From contig NZ_ASVU01000001.1 of the NCBI RefSeq assembly GCF_000407365.1, positions 1,769,501 through 1,833,500 of the forward strand: a stretch of DNA of 64,000 nucleotides. The letters run 5' to 3'. The DNA is from Enterococcus asini ATCC 700915 (GTDB taxonomy: Bacteria; Bacillota; Bacilli; Lactobacillales; Enterococcaceae). The notes under the pieces are model-generated. The model had not been told where the DNA came from. It ran no database searches and saw nothing but the letters and a program-made list of their open reading frames with translations. This document shows positions 7,867 to 15,823 of the stretch, piece after piece (the first letter of the stretch is position 1; the number at the start of each line of letters is the position of its first letter). Position numbers and translations under genes: made by a program.

Positions 7867-8877
7867 ATGCTAGCATTAGGTGTAATTGGAACCAACTGGA
7901 TCAGTCATCAATTTGTAGAGGCGGCATTGGCCAGTGGCAAGTATCAATTAAAAGGGGTGTATTCCCGGAAATTAGCCACTGCAGAAGAATTCGGTGGAAA
8001 ATACGAGGGCGAGTGTTTTTACGAGACGGACTTGGAGAAATTCTTTGCCCGAGAGTTTGACGTGGTGTACATCGCTTCGCCTAATAGTTTGCATTTTGCT
8101 CAGGCTAAAGCGGCTTTACTAGCAGGCAAACACGTCATTGTAGAAAAGCCAGCCTTTTCCAATCCGCAAGAAATGGCTGCAATCATCGAGCTGGCGAATC
8201 AACAAGGTTTGTTTTACTTTGAAGCCGCCCGCAATCTACATGAAAAAGCTTTCCGCAAAGTGGGGGACTTTCTCCCGGTACAAGAAGCCATCCTAGGAGC
8301 CAACTTCACCTATATGAAGTACTCTTCTCGTTACGACCAGGTTTTGGCTGGGGGAGAACCGAATATCTTTTCTCCGCATTTTTCCGGAGGCTCTTTGCAG
8401 GATTTAGGCATTTATACCTTGTATGCGGCTTTGGGCTGGTTTGGTATGCCAGAAGAAGTTCATTATTTTGCGCGGAAAATCGCCACTGGAGTAGATGGGA
8501 TTGGCACGATCATCTTGCGTTACGATTTGTTTGATGTTACCATCCAACAAGGAAAGATTGCAGATTCCTTCTTGCCTTCCGAGATTTATTTGGAAAATGG
8601 GACTTTACTTTTAAGCGGGATTAATTCCTTTGAAGAAGCGACTTTTTATGACCGAGATTCCGGGGAAAAGCGGCCTTTGGATATCATGCAAGCGGCTAAT
8701 CCGATGATTGAAGAAGCCCTAGACTTTGCTAAAATAATGAACCATCCCAAAGACCCAGAACTCGGCTTACGCTATGAAGAGTGGGTGGAATTGTCTCGGA
8801 ATGTCAATGAGGTCATCTATCAACTGCGCAAACAAGCCCATGTGGTTTTTGACGCAGATACTACGAATGAAGAATGA
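7867..8877 (+). CDS. Gfo/Idh/MocA-family NAD(P)-dependent oxidoreductase
   Basis: This 336-residue protein has an N-terminal Rossmann fold (LALGVIGTNWIS at about 1-12) and the family signature EKPAF at about residue 97. A C-terminal alpha/beta dimerisation domain follows, with GGGSLQDLGIY-like sequence near residue 180. Members oxidise sugars or sugar derivatives, but the substrate is unknown. The ATG at 7867 has AAAGGAAG at a proper distance. A GTG at 7858 lies inside that ribosome site and is rejected. The 3' end contains a 22-base stretch identical to the helicase gene that follows. Confidence 0.88.
   Translation: MLALGVIGTNWISHQFVEAALASGKYQLKGVYSRKLATAEEFGGKYEGECFYETDLEKFFAREFDVVYIASPNSLHFAQAKAALLAGKHVIVEKPAFSNPQEMAAIIELANQQGLFYFEAARNLHEKAFRKVGDFLPVQEAILGANFTYMKYSSRYDQVLAGGEPNIFSPHFSGGSLQDLGIYTLYAALGWFGMPEEVHYFARKIATGVDGIGTIILRYDLFDVTIQQGKIADSFLPSEIYLENGTLLLSGINSFEEATFYDRDSGEKRPLDIMQAANPMIEEALDFAKIMNHPKDPELGLRYEEWVELSRNVNEVIYQLRKQAHVVFDADTTNEE
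8825..8846 (+). repeat. 22-bp direct repeat, copy 1
   Basis: The first 20 bases are TGCGCAAACAAGCCCATGTG, and the exact match runs 22 bases. It encodes LRKQAHV near the C-terminus of the oxidoreductase. The second copy starts 155 bases downstream in the helicase gene. Confidence 0.9.
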
Positions 8878-8885
8878 GGAAAACT

Positions 8886-10151
8886 ATGAACGTAACAGAA
8901 TTTTCTGAGAGCTGGCAACAGCGCTGGCAGCAGAAATTTACTACTCCCACAGCCATCCAAGAAGCGGTTTTTGAACCTTTGCGCAAACAAGCCCATGTGG
9001 TGGGAATTTCTCCAACCGGTACCGGCAAGACGATTGCGTATTTATTGCCATTGTTGACCCAGGTCAAACCGAAAGAGGGCAGTCAGCTTTTAATCGTCAC
9101 GTCTTCCCAAGAATTGGCCATGCAAGTAGCAACGGTAGCTCGGGAATGGGGACAGGATTTAGGCTTGAGCACTGTTTCCTTAATCGGTGGGGCCAATCTC
9201 AAACGCCAACAAGAGAAATTAAAAAGCCATCCAGAAGTGGTGGTCGGAACCCCTGGGCGCTTGGTGGAGCTCATGGACAGTCGCAAGCTAAAAGCCCACC
9301 AGATTCAAAGTGTAGTCGTGGATGAAGTGGACCAGATTCTCGGTCAAGGGGGCGAAGCGTTACTCCTACGTCTATTGAAGCACTTGAACCGGGACTGCCA
9401 GTTAAACTTTTTCTCAGCTACGGCAACGAATGTTTTGGCTCAGATTGAAAAGTTGTCGCCAAAACCTGTGACGGTGATAGATGTCACCACGGAAGACCGC
9501 AGTAAAGGGGTCACCAATCATTACTTTTTGCGGTATCCTTTGCGCCGGAAAGTCGATGCCCTGCGGCGAATTTTAAATCAAGAAGCCCAACCTTGTTTGA
9601 TTTTCTTTAATCAAGTGGCCGAATTAGGTGCGGCGGAAGAAAAACTGCTGTACCATGGCCTGCCAGTGGCTTCTTTAGCCAGTGACCAAGGGAAACTGTT
9701 GCGGAAACAAGCCTTAGGTGCTTTTAGAGAGGGCAAGTGTAGCCTATTGAGTACCGATGTGGCTGCCCGAGGATTAGACATTGACGGCCTATCCTTAGTG
9801 GTGAATGCAGAATTGCCTGTGGATGCGGCTAGCTATCTTCATCGGGCAGGTCGCGTCGGTCGTATGGGAAAAACCGGTAGCGTGGTGACGATTATCGGGG
9901 ATCATCAGGAAAAAGAATACAAAAAACTATTGAAGACCGCCGGCGTTGTCGGTGAAGAAGTCTTTTTATATGCAGGCCATTTTCAAAAAGAAAATCCTGA
10001 AACTACGCCTGTGTCCCATCAGGACAAGATCTCTGAGAAACGTCCTAAAAAGAACCGCAACCAGACCATTGCGTCACAGGATAAACCACGAAAAAAACTT
10101 AAAAAAACAACCAAAAGAAAGCCAAAAACAAAACAGAAAAGGCGCTCCTAA
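8886..10151 (+). CDS. DEAD-box RNA helicase (YfmL-like)
   Basis: This 421-residue ATP-dependent RNA helicase probably acts in ribosome assembly or RNA turnover. Motif Q is near PTAIQEAVF, motif I is SPTGTGKT, motif Ib GTPGRLVEL, motif II DEVD (a variant of DEAD), motif III SATAT, and motif VI HRAGRVGRMG. The last 60 residues are an extremely Lys/Arg-rich tail, probably RNA-binding. The start at 8886 is chosen for GAGG six bases upstream. An ATG at 8874 overlaps the previous stop but lacks a good site. It is translationally close to the oxidoreductase gene and ends in its own terminator. Confidence 0.9.
   Translation: MNVTEFSESWQQRWQQKFTTPTAIQEAVFEPLRKQAHVVGISPTGTGKTIAYLLPLLTQVKPKEGSQLLIVTSSQELAMQVATVAREWGQDLGLSTVSLIGGANLKRQQEKLKSHPEVVVGTPGRLVELMDSRKLKAHQIQSVVVDEVDQILGQGGEALLLRLLKHLNRDCQLNFFSATATNVLAQIEKLSPKPVTVIDVTTEDRSKGVTNHYFLRYPLRRKVDALRRILNQEAQPCLIFFNQVAELGAAEEKLLYHGLPVASLASDQGKLLRKQALGAFREGKCSLLSTDVAARGLDIDGLSLVVNAELPVDAASYLHRAGRVGRMGKTGSVVTIIGDHQEKEYKKLLKTAGVVGEEVFLYAGHFQKENPETTPVSHQDKISEKRPKKNRNQTIASQDKPRKKLKKTTKRKPKTKQKRRS
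8980..9001 (+). repeat. 22-bp direct repeat, copy 2
   Basis: Identical to 8825-8846 and read in the same sense, encoding LRKQAHVV just before helicase motif I. Confidence 0.9.
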
Positions 10152-10163
10152 GCGCCTTTTTTT
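10140..10163 (+). terminator. Rho-independent terminator overlapping the helicase stop codon
   Basis: AGGCGCT pairs with AGCGCCT (10140-10146 with 10151-10157) and seven T follow. The stop codon TAA sits at the loop. Confidence 0.85.
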
Positions 10164-10210
10164 GTGTTAAAATTACTGTACGAAGTTAAAGGAATGAGGA
10201 GAAAGCCATC

Positions 10211-12928
10211 ATGAATTCCCGGAAAGAAGAGATCTTGCATACGTTAGAATCCCGGAAGCAAGGAATGACAGCGGTTCAAATCAGCGAATTGCTAGGGGTT
10301 GCCCGCAGCAATGTGAGCCGTCATCTCAATGAACTTGCCAAGGAACGCCGGATTAAGAAGCTCAATGGTCGGCCAGTCATCTACGAACCATTAACGGAAG
10401 AAGAAGTCCACGTAGACGTGTCTTCTGCCGTGTCCTTTGACAGTCTGGTTGGGGAGAATGGTTCCTTGAAGGTTGCCGTGCAACAAGCGAAAGCGGCGAT
10501 TTTGTATCCACCCCGCGGTTTACATACGATTATTTTTGGGGAGACAGGGACGGGTAAATCACTTTTTGCCGAGTGTATGTATCAATTTGCCTTGAGTTCC
10601 CATTCGATTGCCCCGGATGCGCCTTTTGTGTCATTTAACTGTGCGGACTATGCACAAAACCCTCAATTGCTTTTTGGGCATATCTTCGGTGTCAAAAAAG
10701 GTGCCTATACCGGAGCGGAAGCCGATCAACCCGGCTTGATGGCGGAAGCAGACGGGGGCATTTTGTTCCTAGATGAAATTCACCGCCTCCCCCCAGAAGG
10801 TCAAGAAATGCTTTTTACCTTTATCGACAAGGGAAGCTATCGTCCTTTAGGGGAAAGTGTTCAGACCTACGAGGCCTCCGTTCAGATCATCGGAGCGACT
10901 ACGGAATCTTCGGATAATTTTCTAGCGACCTTTAAACGCAGGATTCCCGTTTCGGTGACTTTACCAAGCTTGTCCGAGCGAATGCTAGACGAGCGTTACG
11001 AAATCATCACTTTGTTTATCAAACAAGAAGCCAATCGTTTAAATCAACGGATTCAAGTGGAAAAAGATGCCATTATCGCCTTTATGCTCTATGATGCAGA
11101 AGGCAATATCGGCCAGGTGAAGCGTGATCTCAAACTCGTCTGTGCCAAAGCTTTTTTACACTATCGGACGCACAAGGAGCGAGAATTACTGATTCGTAAG
11201 GAAGACTGTACTTTGCAAGTCCAAAAGGGGCTTTTAAAAGTCAAAGAACAGTCCGACCGTTTGGAGCAGTTTTTAGCCGGTAAAGGGGAGTACTTAAGCT
11301 TTGAACCTGGGGAGCGGGAAGTCGTCTGGTCCCAGGATCCGGAGCGTAATATGCAAGTCTACAATGCCATTGAAGAAAAAGTCACCAACCTTAGTGAAAC
11401 AGGTGTGGCCAGTATCGATTTGGAAAATCTGATTTTAAAAGACGTTAGTGCGTATTTTGAAACTTACGTGGAGCAACTGGCGGAACACTCGATTCACAAG
11501 GATTTGTTGCCACCAGATTTATGGCGTTTGACCAATCAACTCTATGACCTAGCGGAAAAACGCTTAGAGCGACATTTCAATGCCAAAGCCCGCTTTGCTT
11601 TTGCGTTGCACTTGCAGAGTACATTGGAGCGTTTAAAAGACGGGCATACCATCGTCCACCCGGATTTAAACAATGTGCGGAAAAACTTAAAGAAAGAATT
11701 TCAAGTCGCCTTAGATTTGTCCACGATTTTAGAAGAGGAATGTCATGTGGAGATTCCCTTTGATGAAATCGGCTTTATCAGTATGTTTTTATCGATTCAA
11801 GTATCGGAGGCGGATAAACCCGCCGACAAAGGAGTCGAAGTGGTGGTCTTAATGCACGGGAAACTGACCGCTACAAGTATGCTGGAAGCCGCCCAAGAAT
11901 TATTGGAAACGACCAGTGGCGTGGGGATGAACATGCGCTTGGACATGGAAGTGCAAGAGATGTATCGCTTGTTACTGGACTATGTTTTATCAGAAAAAGA
12001 GCACTTGCAAAACGGATTGCTACTATTAACGGATATGGGCTCTTTAAATTCCTTTGCCGATTTAATTTACAAAGAAACCGGTATCCGCACGAAGGCCATT
12101 TCCATGACCAGTACCATGATTGTGGTGGAAGCATTGCGGATGGCGGATGCTGGCCGTAGCTTAGAAGACATCTATCAAAACATCCGCCAGTCGTTTCGGG
12201 CGATTATCAAAGAAAATGGCCAATTGCATCAGAGCACGACTAAGTTGAAAAAAGCGGTAGTGGTGACTTGCTTTACCGGCGAAGGGGTAGCCCACAAGCT
12301 ATTCCAACGAATCGAGCCCATTGTCAATCAAGCCGAGGTGGAAATTATTCAGATGCAATTCATCGAACGGGGAGTCTTTATCCAACATATTGATGAACTC
12401 CTAGATGAGTATGAAATCAAGGCGATTTGTGGCACAGTGGAAATTCAGTATCAGAATATTCCCTTCTTCTCCGCTTACGAAGTCTTTGACAATGAAGGCA
12501 TTAAATTGGTGCAACGGGTGATTTCCGATGAAGTACCGATTAACAAAATTGCGGCATCTCTAAGCAATACGTTAACGGAAATCGAGGACGTCAACAGCTT
12601 GCTGTATCGTTTGCAAAAGAGTCTACGTTCGATTCAAGATCAAATTCACGCCATCGTCGAACCAAACGTTGAAGGGGGCATGCTGATTCACATCGCCTTT
12701 TTAATAGAAGGATTATTAAAAGGAGAGGCTACCCGGACCTTTGCGGACTTAGGTGCCTTTAGCAAAAAATATCGGATTGAAAACGATGTGGTCACGACAC
12801 ATCTGATGCCTTTGGAAAAAGAATACCAGATTGTTATCCCGGAAGACGAAATTGCCTTTATTACCCAGATGTTTTTGGAAAATAAACTGCAATCCGCGAT
12901 AACGTTTACACAGAAAACTAGTGTGTAA
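10211..12928 (+). CDS. LevR/CelR-family sigma-54-dependent PTS activator
   Basis: This 905-residue enhancer-binding activator works with RpoN holoenzyme. It has an N-terminal winged helix (about 1-65), then an AAA+ domain with Walker A GETGTGKS (about 110) and GAYTGA (about 164), the sigma-54 contact loop. Next come PRD1 (about 440-550), an EIIA-Man-like domain with phosphorylatable His in VLMHGK (about 548), an EIIB-like domain with Cys in TCFTGEG (about 686), and PRD2 (about 820-900). PTS phosphorylation of the PRD, EIIA and EIIB parts should tune activity. The sigma-54 promoter and repeats just downstream show that its target is the adjacent PTS operon. Listeria CelR is a precedent for such a regulator controlling a Lac-family system. 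Confidence 0.93.
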   Translation: MNSRKEEILHTLESRKQGMTAVQISELLGVARSNVSRHLNELAKERRIKKLNGRPVIYEPLTEEEVHVDVSSAVSFDSLVGENGSLKVAVQQAKAAILYPPRGLHTIIFGETGTGKSLFAECMYQFALSSHSIAPDAPFVSFNCADYAQNPQLLFGHIFGVKKGAYTGAEADQPGLMAEADGGILFLDEIHRLPPEGQEMLFTFIDKGSYRPLGESVQTYEASVQIIGATTESSDNFLATFKRRIPVSVTLPSLSERMLDERYEIITLFIKQEANRLNQRIQVEKDAIIAFMLYDAEGNIGQVKRDLKLVCAKAFLHYRTHKERELLIRKEDCTLQVQKGLLKVKEQSDRLEQFLAGKGEYLSFEPGEREVVWSQDPERNMQVYNAIEEKVTNLSETGVASIDLENLILKDVSAYFETYVEQLAEHSIHKDLLPPDLWRLTNQLYDLAEKRLERHFNAKARFAFALHLQSTLERLKDGHTIVHPDLNNVRKNLKKEFQVALDLSTILEEECHVEIPFDEIGFISMFLSIQVSEADKPADKGVEVVVLMHGKLTATSMLEAAQELLETTSGVGMNMRLDMEVQEMYRLLLDYVLSEKEHLQNGLLLLTDMGSLNSFADLIYKETGIRTKAISMTSTMIVVEALRMADAGRSLEDIYQNIRQSFRAIIKENGQLHQSTTKLKKAVVVTCFTGEGVAHKLFQRIEPIVNQAEVEIIQMQFIERGVFIQHIDELLDEYEIKAICGTVEIQYQNIPFFSAYEVFDNEGIKLVQRVISDEVPINKIAASLSNTLTEIEDVNSLLYRLQKSLRSIQDQIHAIVEPNVEGGMLIHIAFLIEGLLKGEATRTFADLGAFSKKYRIENDVVTTHLMPLEKEYQIVIPEDEIAFITQMFLENKLQSAITFTQKTSV

Positions 12929-12950
12929 ACACCGAAAATCTAGTGTGTAA
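12904..12950 (+). promoter_or_regulatory. Candidate upstream activator sites for the sigma-54 activator
   Basis: An inverted repeat GTTTACACA (12904-12912) and TGTGTAAAC (12922-12930) has a 9-bp spacer. A third half-site, TGTGTAA, lies at 12944-12950. The 3' part also reads as a direct repeat of CTAGTGTGTAA. The block sits about 65-110 bp upstream of the -24 element, the usual place for enhancer sites. It overlaps the last codons and stop of the activator gene. Confidence 0.6.
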
Positions 12951-12961
12951 TCAAAAGGTCT

Positions 12962-13002
12962 AGAGCAAAACCTTGTTTTATGAGGGTTTTGCTCTTTTTT
13001 TT
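12962..13002 (+). terminator. Rho-independent terminator of the activator gene
   Basis: AGAGCAAAACC pairs with GGTTTTGCTCT (12962-12972 with 12985-12995), followed by a T8 run. It lies between the enhancer candidates and the -24/-12 promoter, so the activator and the PTS operon are separate transcripts. Confidence 0.88.
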
Positions 13003-13015
13003 GTCATAAAAAAGT

Positions 13016-13031
13016 TGGCACGCTTCTTGCA
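13016..13031 (+). promoter_or_regulatory. Sigma-54 (-24/-12) promoter of the PTS operon
   Basis: TGGCAC, five bases, then TTGCA matches the RpoN consensus TGGCAC-N5-TTGCW at every defined position. The invariant GG and GC are correctly spaced by 10 bases. It lies 44 bases before the EIIB start. Confidence 0.93.
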
Positions 13032-13074
13032 TTATAATTAAGTGTAAAAAATATTAGAGAGGAGTGAGGAAGAA

Positions 13075-13398
13075 ATGGCGAAAAAAACAATTATGTTGGT
13101 TTGTTCGGCGGGGATGAGTACCAGTTTGTTGGTAACAAAGATGCAAAAAGCTGCAGAAGAGAAAGGTCTTGAGACTGATATCTTTGCGGTATCCGCATCA
13201 GATGCAGACAACAGCTTAGAAGAGAAAAATGTGGATGTTTTGCTTTTAGGCCCACAAGTCCGCTTTATGAAAGCTCAGTTCGAACAAAAATTGGCGCCAA
13301 AAGGAATTCCTTTGGATGTCATCAATATGGCCGATTACGGCATGATGAACGGGGAAAAAGTTTTGGAACAAGCCGAAAAATTGATTGGCGATAAATAA
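13075..13398 (+). CDS. celA: PTS Lac/cellobiose-family EIIB component
   Basis: This 107-residue cytoplasmic phosphocarrier receives phosphate on the Cys of LVCSAGMSTS (about residue 11) from EIIA and passes it to sugar on EIIC. Length and fold pattern (VDVLLLGPQVRFM, central) match CelA/ChbB-type EIIB. It is the first gene after the sigma-54 promoter, with ribosome site GAGGAGTGAGG. The symbol reflects the family. The true sugar (cellobiose, chitobiose or another beta-glucoside) is not shown by the sequence. Confidence 0.92.
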   Translation: MAKKTIMLVCSAGMSTSLLVTKMQKAAEEKGLETDIFAVSASDADNSLEEKNVDVLLLGPQVRFMKAQFEQKLAPKGIPLDVINMADYGMMNGEKVLEQAEKLIGDK

Positions 13399-13431
13399 TA
13401 GCCAAATCAAGCGCTAGAGGAGGAAGTATTC

Positions 13432-13752
13432 GTGGAAGATCAACAAAATTTAGAAGCCATCATGGGCTTAATCATGTATGGTGGCAATGCCAAAAGTGAT
13501 GCAATGGAAGCGATTCAAGCAGCTAAGCAAGGTGATTTTGCATTAGCAGATCAAAAAATTGCGGACGCTGAAAAGTCATTGACTGAAGCGCACCATGCGC
13601 AAACGGGGATGTTGACCCAAGAAGCGCAAGGAGATCACGTACAAGTGACACTTTTGACTGTTCACAGCCAAGACCACTTGATGACATCTATCGCTTTTAC
13701 TGATTTGGCAAAAGAAATCATTGATCTGTACCGTCGTATCGACGCAGAATAA
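13432..13752 (+). CDS. celC: PTS Lac/cellobiose-family EIIA component
   Basis: This 106-residue trimeric phosphocarrier takes phosphate from HPr on the His of the EAHHAQTG motif at about residues 50-57, and the metal-site Asp region follows. It starts with GTG at 13432 behind the very strong site GAGGAGGAAG. The gene is 33 bases downstream of the EIIB gene in the same operon. The C-terminal part SHSQDHLMTSIAFTDLAKE-like sequence is the conserved Lac-EIIA helix. Confidence 0.92.
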   Translation: MEDQQNLEAIMGLIMYGGNAKSDAMEAIQAAKQGDFALADQKIADAEKSLTEAHHAQTGMLTQEAQGDHVQVTLLTVHSQDHLMTSIAFTDLAKEIIDLYRRIDAE

Positions 13753-13766
13753 TGAAAAGCAGTACA

Positions 13767-13827
13767 AAAACACGATTGTTGGTCTTCGTGTTTTAAAGGT
13801 TGATATGAAGAAGTAATTCTTTCATAT
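13767..13827 (+). promoter_or_regulatory. Two intercistronic hairpins between the EIIA and EIIC genes
   Basis: The first stem is AAAACACGA / TCGTGTTTT (13767-13775 with 13786-13794). The second is ATATGAA / TTCATAT (13803-13809 with 13821-13827). The first ends in only four T, so it may be a partial terminator or an RNA-processing or stability element setting the ratio of EIIBA to membrane EIIC. Confidence 0.5.
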
Positions 13828-13855
13828 AAAAAATATGTTTCATAGGAGGATAAAA

Positions 13856-15283
13856 ATGGATGGATTAACAGCTTGGATGGAGAAACACATCCTTCCGGTA
13901 GCTGCGAAAATCGGTGCGCAAAAACATTTAGTTGCACTCCGTGACGCCTTTATCGGTACAATGCCAGCAACAATGGCCGGTGCGGTCGCCGTAATGATCA
14001 ATGCAATTATTCGTGATTTACCGACACAGTTTATTGACGGGTACGATGGAAATTCGATTCCAGTTATTCGTGAAATTATTGGTGTCAACGGTTATGTATG
14101 GAATGGTACATTAGCCGTAGCCGGATTGATCTTTGCTTTTTCTTGGGGTTACAACTTAGCCCGGGCTTACAAAGTAAATGACTTAGCCGGTGGTATCGTT
14201 GCCTTGGCTGCGTTCTTGCAAGGGGTTGCATTCTCTTACACGAACACTTTGGCAACAGAAGTTCCTCAAAGTGTAGTAGATACAATCAATGCTGGTTCTG
14301 CTGACACTGGTTGGTCTGCAACAGTTGACGGTTTGACTGTCGGCGGTTGGGGCTGGTTGAAACTTGGTCACTTGGATGCGAATGCTTACTTCACCATCAT
14401 GATCATCGGTGCTTTGGCAACAATCATTTACGCAAAATTGATGTTGGCAAACATTACCATCAAAATGCCAGATTCAGTGCCACCTGCAGTATCAAAAGCC
14501 TTTGCCGCTATCTTACCAGCAGCAATTGCTTTGTATGTAGTAGCAATCATTAACTTCATCGTAGGTAAACTTTCAGACGGTCAATTGTTGATCGACTTGA
14601 TTCAAAAATTCATCGCGGAACCATTCTTGAACCTATCTCAAGGTTTCGGAGCATTGGTTATCGTTCAGTTGTTTATTCAAATCTTCTGGTTCTTCGGGAT
14701 TCACGGTACCAACGTAATGGCACCGGTTCTAGAAGGTATCTGGGGTGTTGCCCAATTGTCTAACGTAAACATTTACCAAAATGGTTACGATGGCTTGAAA
14801 GGTTTGGATGCAATCTATGCCGCTATTGAAGACGGCAAAGCTTACTACTGGGTACGTGGTTCCTTCGACGTATACACCATGTTTGGTGGTTCCGGTGGTA
14901 CCATGGTACTCTTGTTGGCAATCTTCTTCTTCTCAAAACGGGCTGATTACTTGACCGTTGCGAAATTGTCAATTGGACCTGGTATCTTCAACATTAACGA
15001 ACCAGTTATGTTTGGTTTGCCAATCGTATTGAATGCGATCATGGTAATTCCATTCATCGTAGCACCACTTGTAACAACTGCTATTGGTTACTTTGCAACT
15101 ACCGCTCACTTGGTAGCGCCAGTAACACAACAAGTAGTTTGGGTAGTTCCTCCAATCTTGATGTCATTCTTGGCAACAATGGACTGGCGGGCACCAATCG
15201 TTACGATTGTGTGTATGGTTGTGGCGTTCTTCATCTGGGTACCATTCGTTATCTCTGCGAATAAGATCCAAGAAGGCGAATAA
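13856..15283 (+). CDS. celB: PTS Lac/cellobiose-family EIIC permease
   Basis: This 475-residue membrane transporter has about ten helices. It carries the sugar through the membrane while EIIB phosphorylates it. The EIIC signature is present around FFGIHGTNVMAPVLEG, and the conserved FNINEPVMFGLPIVLN lies near residue 380. The ATG at 13856 follows ATAGGAGGA, while an upstream in-frame ATG at 13835 has no such site. It is the third gene of the sigma-54 operon. No phospho-beta-glucosidase gene is found nearby, so the hydrolase must be encoded elsewhere. Confidence 0.93.
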   Translation: MDGLTAWMEKHILPVAAKIGAQKHLVALRDAFIGTMPATMAGAVAVMINAIIRDLPTQFIDGYDGNSIPVIREIIGVNGYVWNGTLAVAGLIFAFSWGYNLARAYKVNDLAGGIVALAAFLQGVAFSYTNTLATEVPQSVVDTINAGSADTGWSATVDGLTVGGWGWLKLGHLDANAYFTIMIIGALATIIYAKLMLANITIKMPDSVPPAVSKAFAAILPAAIALYVVAIINFIVGKLSDGQLLIDLIQKFIAEPFLNLSQGFGALVIVQLFIQIFWFFGIHGTNVMAPVLEGIWGVAQLSNVNIYQNGYDGLKGLDAIYAAIEDGKAYYWVRGSFDVYTMFGGSGGTMVLLLAIFFFSKRADYLTVAKLSIGPGIFNINEPVMFGLPIVLNAIMVIPFIVAPLVTTAIGYFATTAHLVAPVTQQVVWVVPPILMSFLATMDWRAPIVTIVCMVVAFFIWVPFVISANKIQEGE

Positions 15284-15293
15284 GCACCTTTTA

Positions 15294-15330
15294 GAAACTG
15301 CCCCGTCCTTTGAGGCGGGAGCGGTTTCTT
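15294..15330 (+). terminator. Terminator of the PTS operon
   Basis: An imperfect stem pairs GAAACTGCCCCG with CGGGAGCGGTTTC, and a T-rich tail (TTTCTTTTC) follows about 10 bases after the EIIC stop. Confidence 0.65.
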
Positions 15331-15390
15331 TCTTTTCTAATTTCGTTTATACTAGATTGTAGTGAACGTACCATAAAAGGAGGAAGTATC

Positions 15391-15609
15391 ATGATTTCAA
15401 TTTCAAGTGCAATGCAACAAGATGCAATTAAAGAATTATTAGAAGGCTATGGCGAAGGGGACTTTACCTACAGCTTTAAAGAAAAAAAAGGAATTAAAAT
15501 GTTTTTTGAAGTAACTGGAGATCCAGAGGCAGCAGCAGCGAAAGCAAAAGCGTTGATCAAAGCGCAACCTTGGGGTTCTGTCTTGTATTTCCAATCCGTC
15601 CCAGCGTAA
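15391..15609 (+). CDS. Small conserved-looking cytoplasmic protein, 72 residues
   Basis: I do not recognise the family. The ATG at 15391 sits behind AAAAGGAGGAAG, one of the strongest ribosome sites in the window. The sequence reads as an alpha/beta domain: a helix MQQDAIKELLEGYG, a strand pair FTYSFKEKKGIKMFFEVTG, an Ala/Lys-rich helix AAAAKAKALIKA and a final strand SVLYFQSVPA. There is no signal peptide or membrane helix. It follows the PTS operon terminator and leads a set of three small genes ending in a DUF3284 gene, so a link to the PTS is possible but unproven. Confidence 0.72.
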   Translation: MISISSAMQQDAIKELLEGYGEGDFTYSFKEKKGIKMFFEVTGDPEAAAAKAKALIKAQPWGSVLYFQSVPA

Positions 15610-15634
15610 CTTTTGAAAGATAGGAATGATGACA

Positions 15635-15823
15635 ATGGATAAATGGGGGCTAGGATTGTGTAGTGTGGGGTTGTTGATTACATTACTCAGTACAGATGCA
15701 ACGAATATGAATTGGGATTTCCTTAGTCTGGTGACTGGAATCACCTTTATTGTGGCAGGAATTGTAATGGTTCGTAAGAGTGCCAAAAAAGCGAAGTTAA
15801 AAGATGGAGGAAAATCATCATGA
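15635..15823 (+). CDS. Small two-helix membrane protein, 62 residues
   Basis: Two hydrophobic helices (LGLCSVGLLITLLS and LVTGITFIVAGIVMV) are followed by a Lys-rich cytoplasmic tail. The ATG at 15635 lies 9 bases after AGGA. ATGs at 15626 and 15629 are too close to it. Its stop codon overlaps the next start (ATGA at 15820-15823), which implies translational coupling. The function is unknown. Confidence 0.65.
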   Translation: MDKWGLGLCSVGLLITLLSTDATNMNWDFLSLVTGITFIVAGIVMVRKSAKKAKLKDGGKSS

